From contig DYRD01000019.1 in the NCBI GenBank assembly GCA_020718905.1, positions 1 through 37,513 on the forward strand: a stretch of 37,513 nucleotides of DNA; not shown here. The letters run 5' to 3'. The text below holds more notes on this DNA, generated by a model. That model ran no database searches. It saw nothing but the letters and a program-made list of their open reading frames with translations, and was not told the DNA's origin. Source of the DNA: Syntrophus aciditrophicus (GTDB lineage: Bacteria > Desulfobacterota > Syntrophia > Syntrophales > UBA8958). How positions within the stretch are numbered: position 1 is the stretch's first letter.

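Noticed and set aside
1715-37513. Non-ribosomal peptide or polyketide synthase, adhesin or phage tail protein as explanation for the gene length
   Set aside because: No carrier, condensation, adenylation or ketosynthase motifs, no Ig-like, cadherin, RTX or rhs repeats, and no tape-measure-type coiled coil.
1-37513. CRISPR array, tRNA, rRNA, insertion sequence or integrase
   Set aside because: No regularly spaced repeats, RNA gene signatures, transposase motifs or terminal inverted repeats were seen on either strand.
1715-37513. Several separate genes joined by chance in one frame
   Set aside because: No stop codon between domains and linkers continue in the same frame and codon style. Internal translation starts were not examined exhaustively, so shorter products from inside the gene remain possible.

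Overview
The window is dominated by one uninterrupted minus-strand reading frame. It runs from a TAA at 1715-1717 to the right-hand edge (at least 11,920 codons, about 95% of the window) and has no stop in the 36 bases between the first in-window start (GTG at 37475-37477) and the edge, so its 5' end probably lies outside. A giant multidomain gene, a CvpA-type neighbour and a mixed enzyme content without peptide- or polyketide-synthase modules look most like the candidate phylum Omnitrophota (former OP3), known for giant genes. No marker gene is present, so this placement is inference.

Layout: 1-90 is an AT-rich upstream region with a tandem TTCACAGAAA repeat. 91-983 is a two-gene plus-strand operon: a 64-residue single-span membrane protein and a CvpA-like membrane protein, joined by an ATGA overlap. 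998-1722 holds two small minus-strand genes, a PilZ-domain protein and an unknown 120-residue protein, which overlap each other and the end of the giant gene, so the three minus-strand genes look translationally coupled. 1715-37513 is the giant gene.

The giant product (numbered from the GTG at 37477) reads as a chain of enzymes. In order: winged helix; PHP-like domain with an eroded metal site; second winged helix; helix-hairpin-helix; RNase J-like metallo-beta-lactamase 1; RNase J-like metallo-beta-lactamase 2; DHH-DHHA1 phosphoesterase; TraB/ChaN-like domain; adenosine-deaminase-like domain; cytosolic 5'-nucleotidase (cN-I type); ATP-grasp; possible SelO/kinase-like domain; membrane segment; calcineurin-like phosphoesterase; PD-(D/E)XK nuclease 1; membrane-embedded M48 peptidase; trypsin-like protease; HEAT-like repeats; HD-like domain; SAM methyltransferase; third winged helix; HE-motif region; PD-(D/E)XK nuclease 2; HAD phosphatase; membrane segments; LIC_10091-like domain; second HE-motif region and an unassigned C-terminus.

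Most recognisable domains hydrolyse nucleic acids, nucleotides or phosphoesters. Two adjacent proteases in the middle could cut the chain into working pieces. My working hypothesis is a self-processed cellular polyprotein devoted to nucleic-acid and nucleotide breakdown or salvage, possibly at a membrane, with c-di-GMP input from the downstream PilZ protein. Only the domains are supported by sequence; processing, localisation and pathway are inference.
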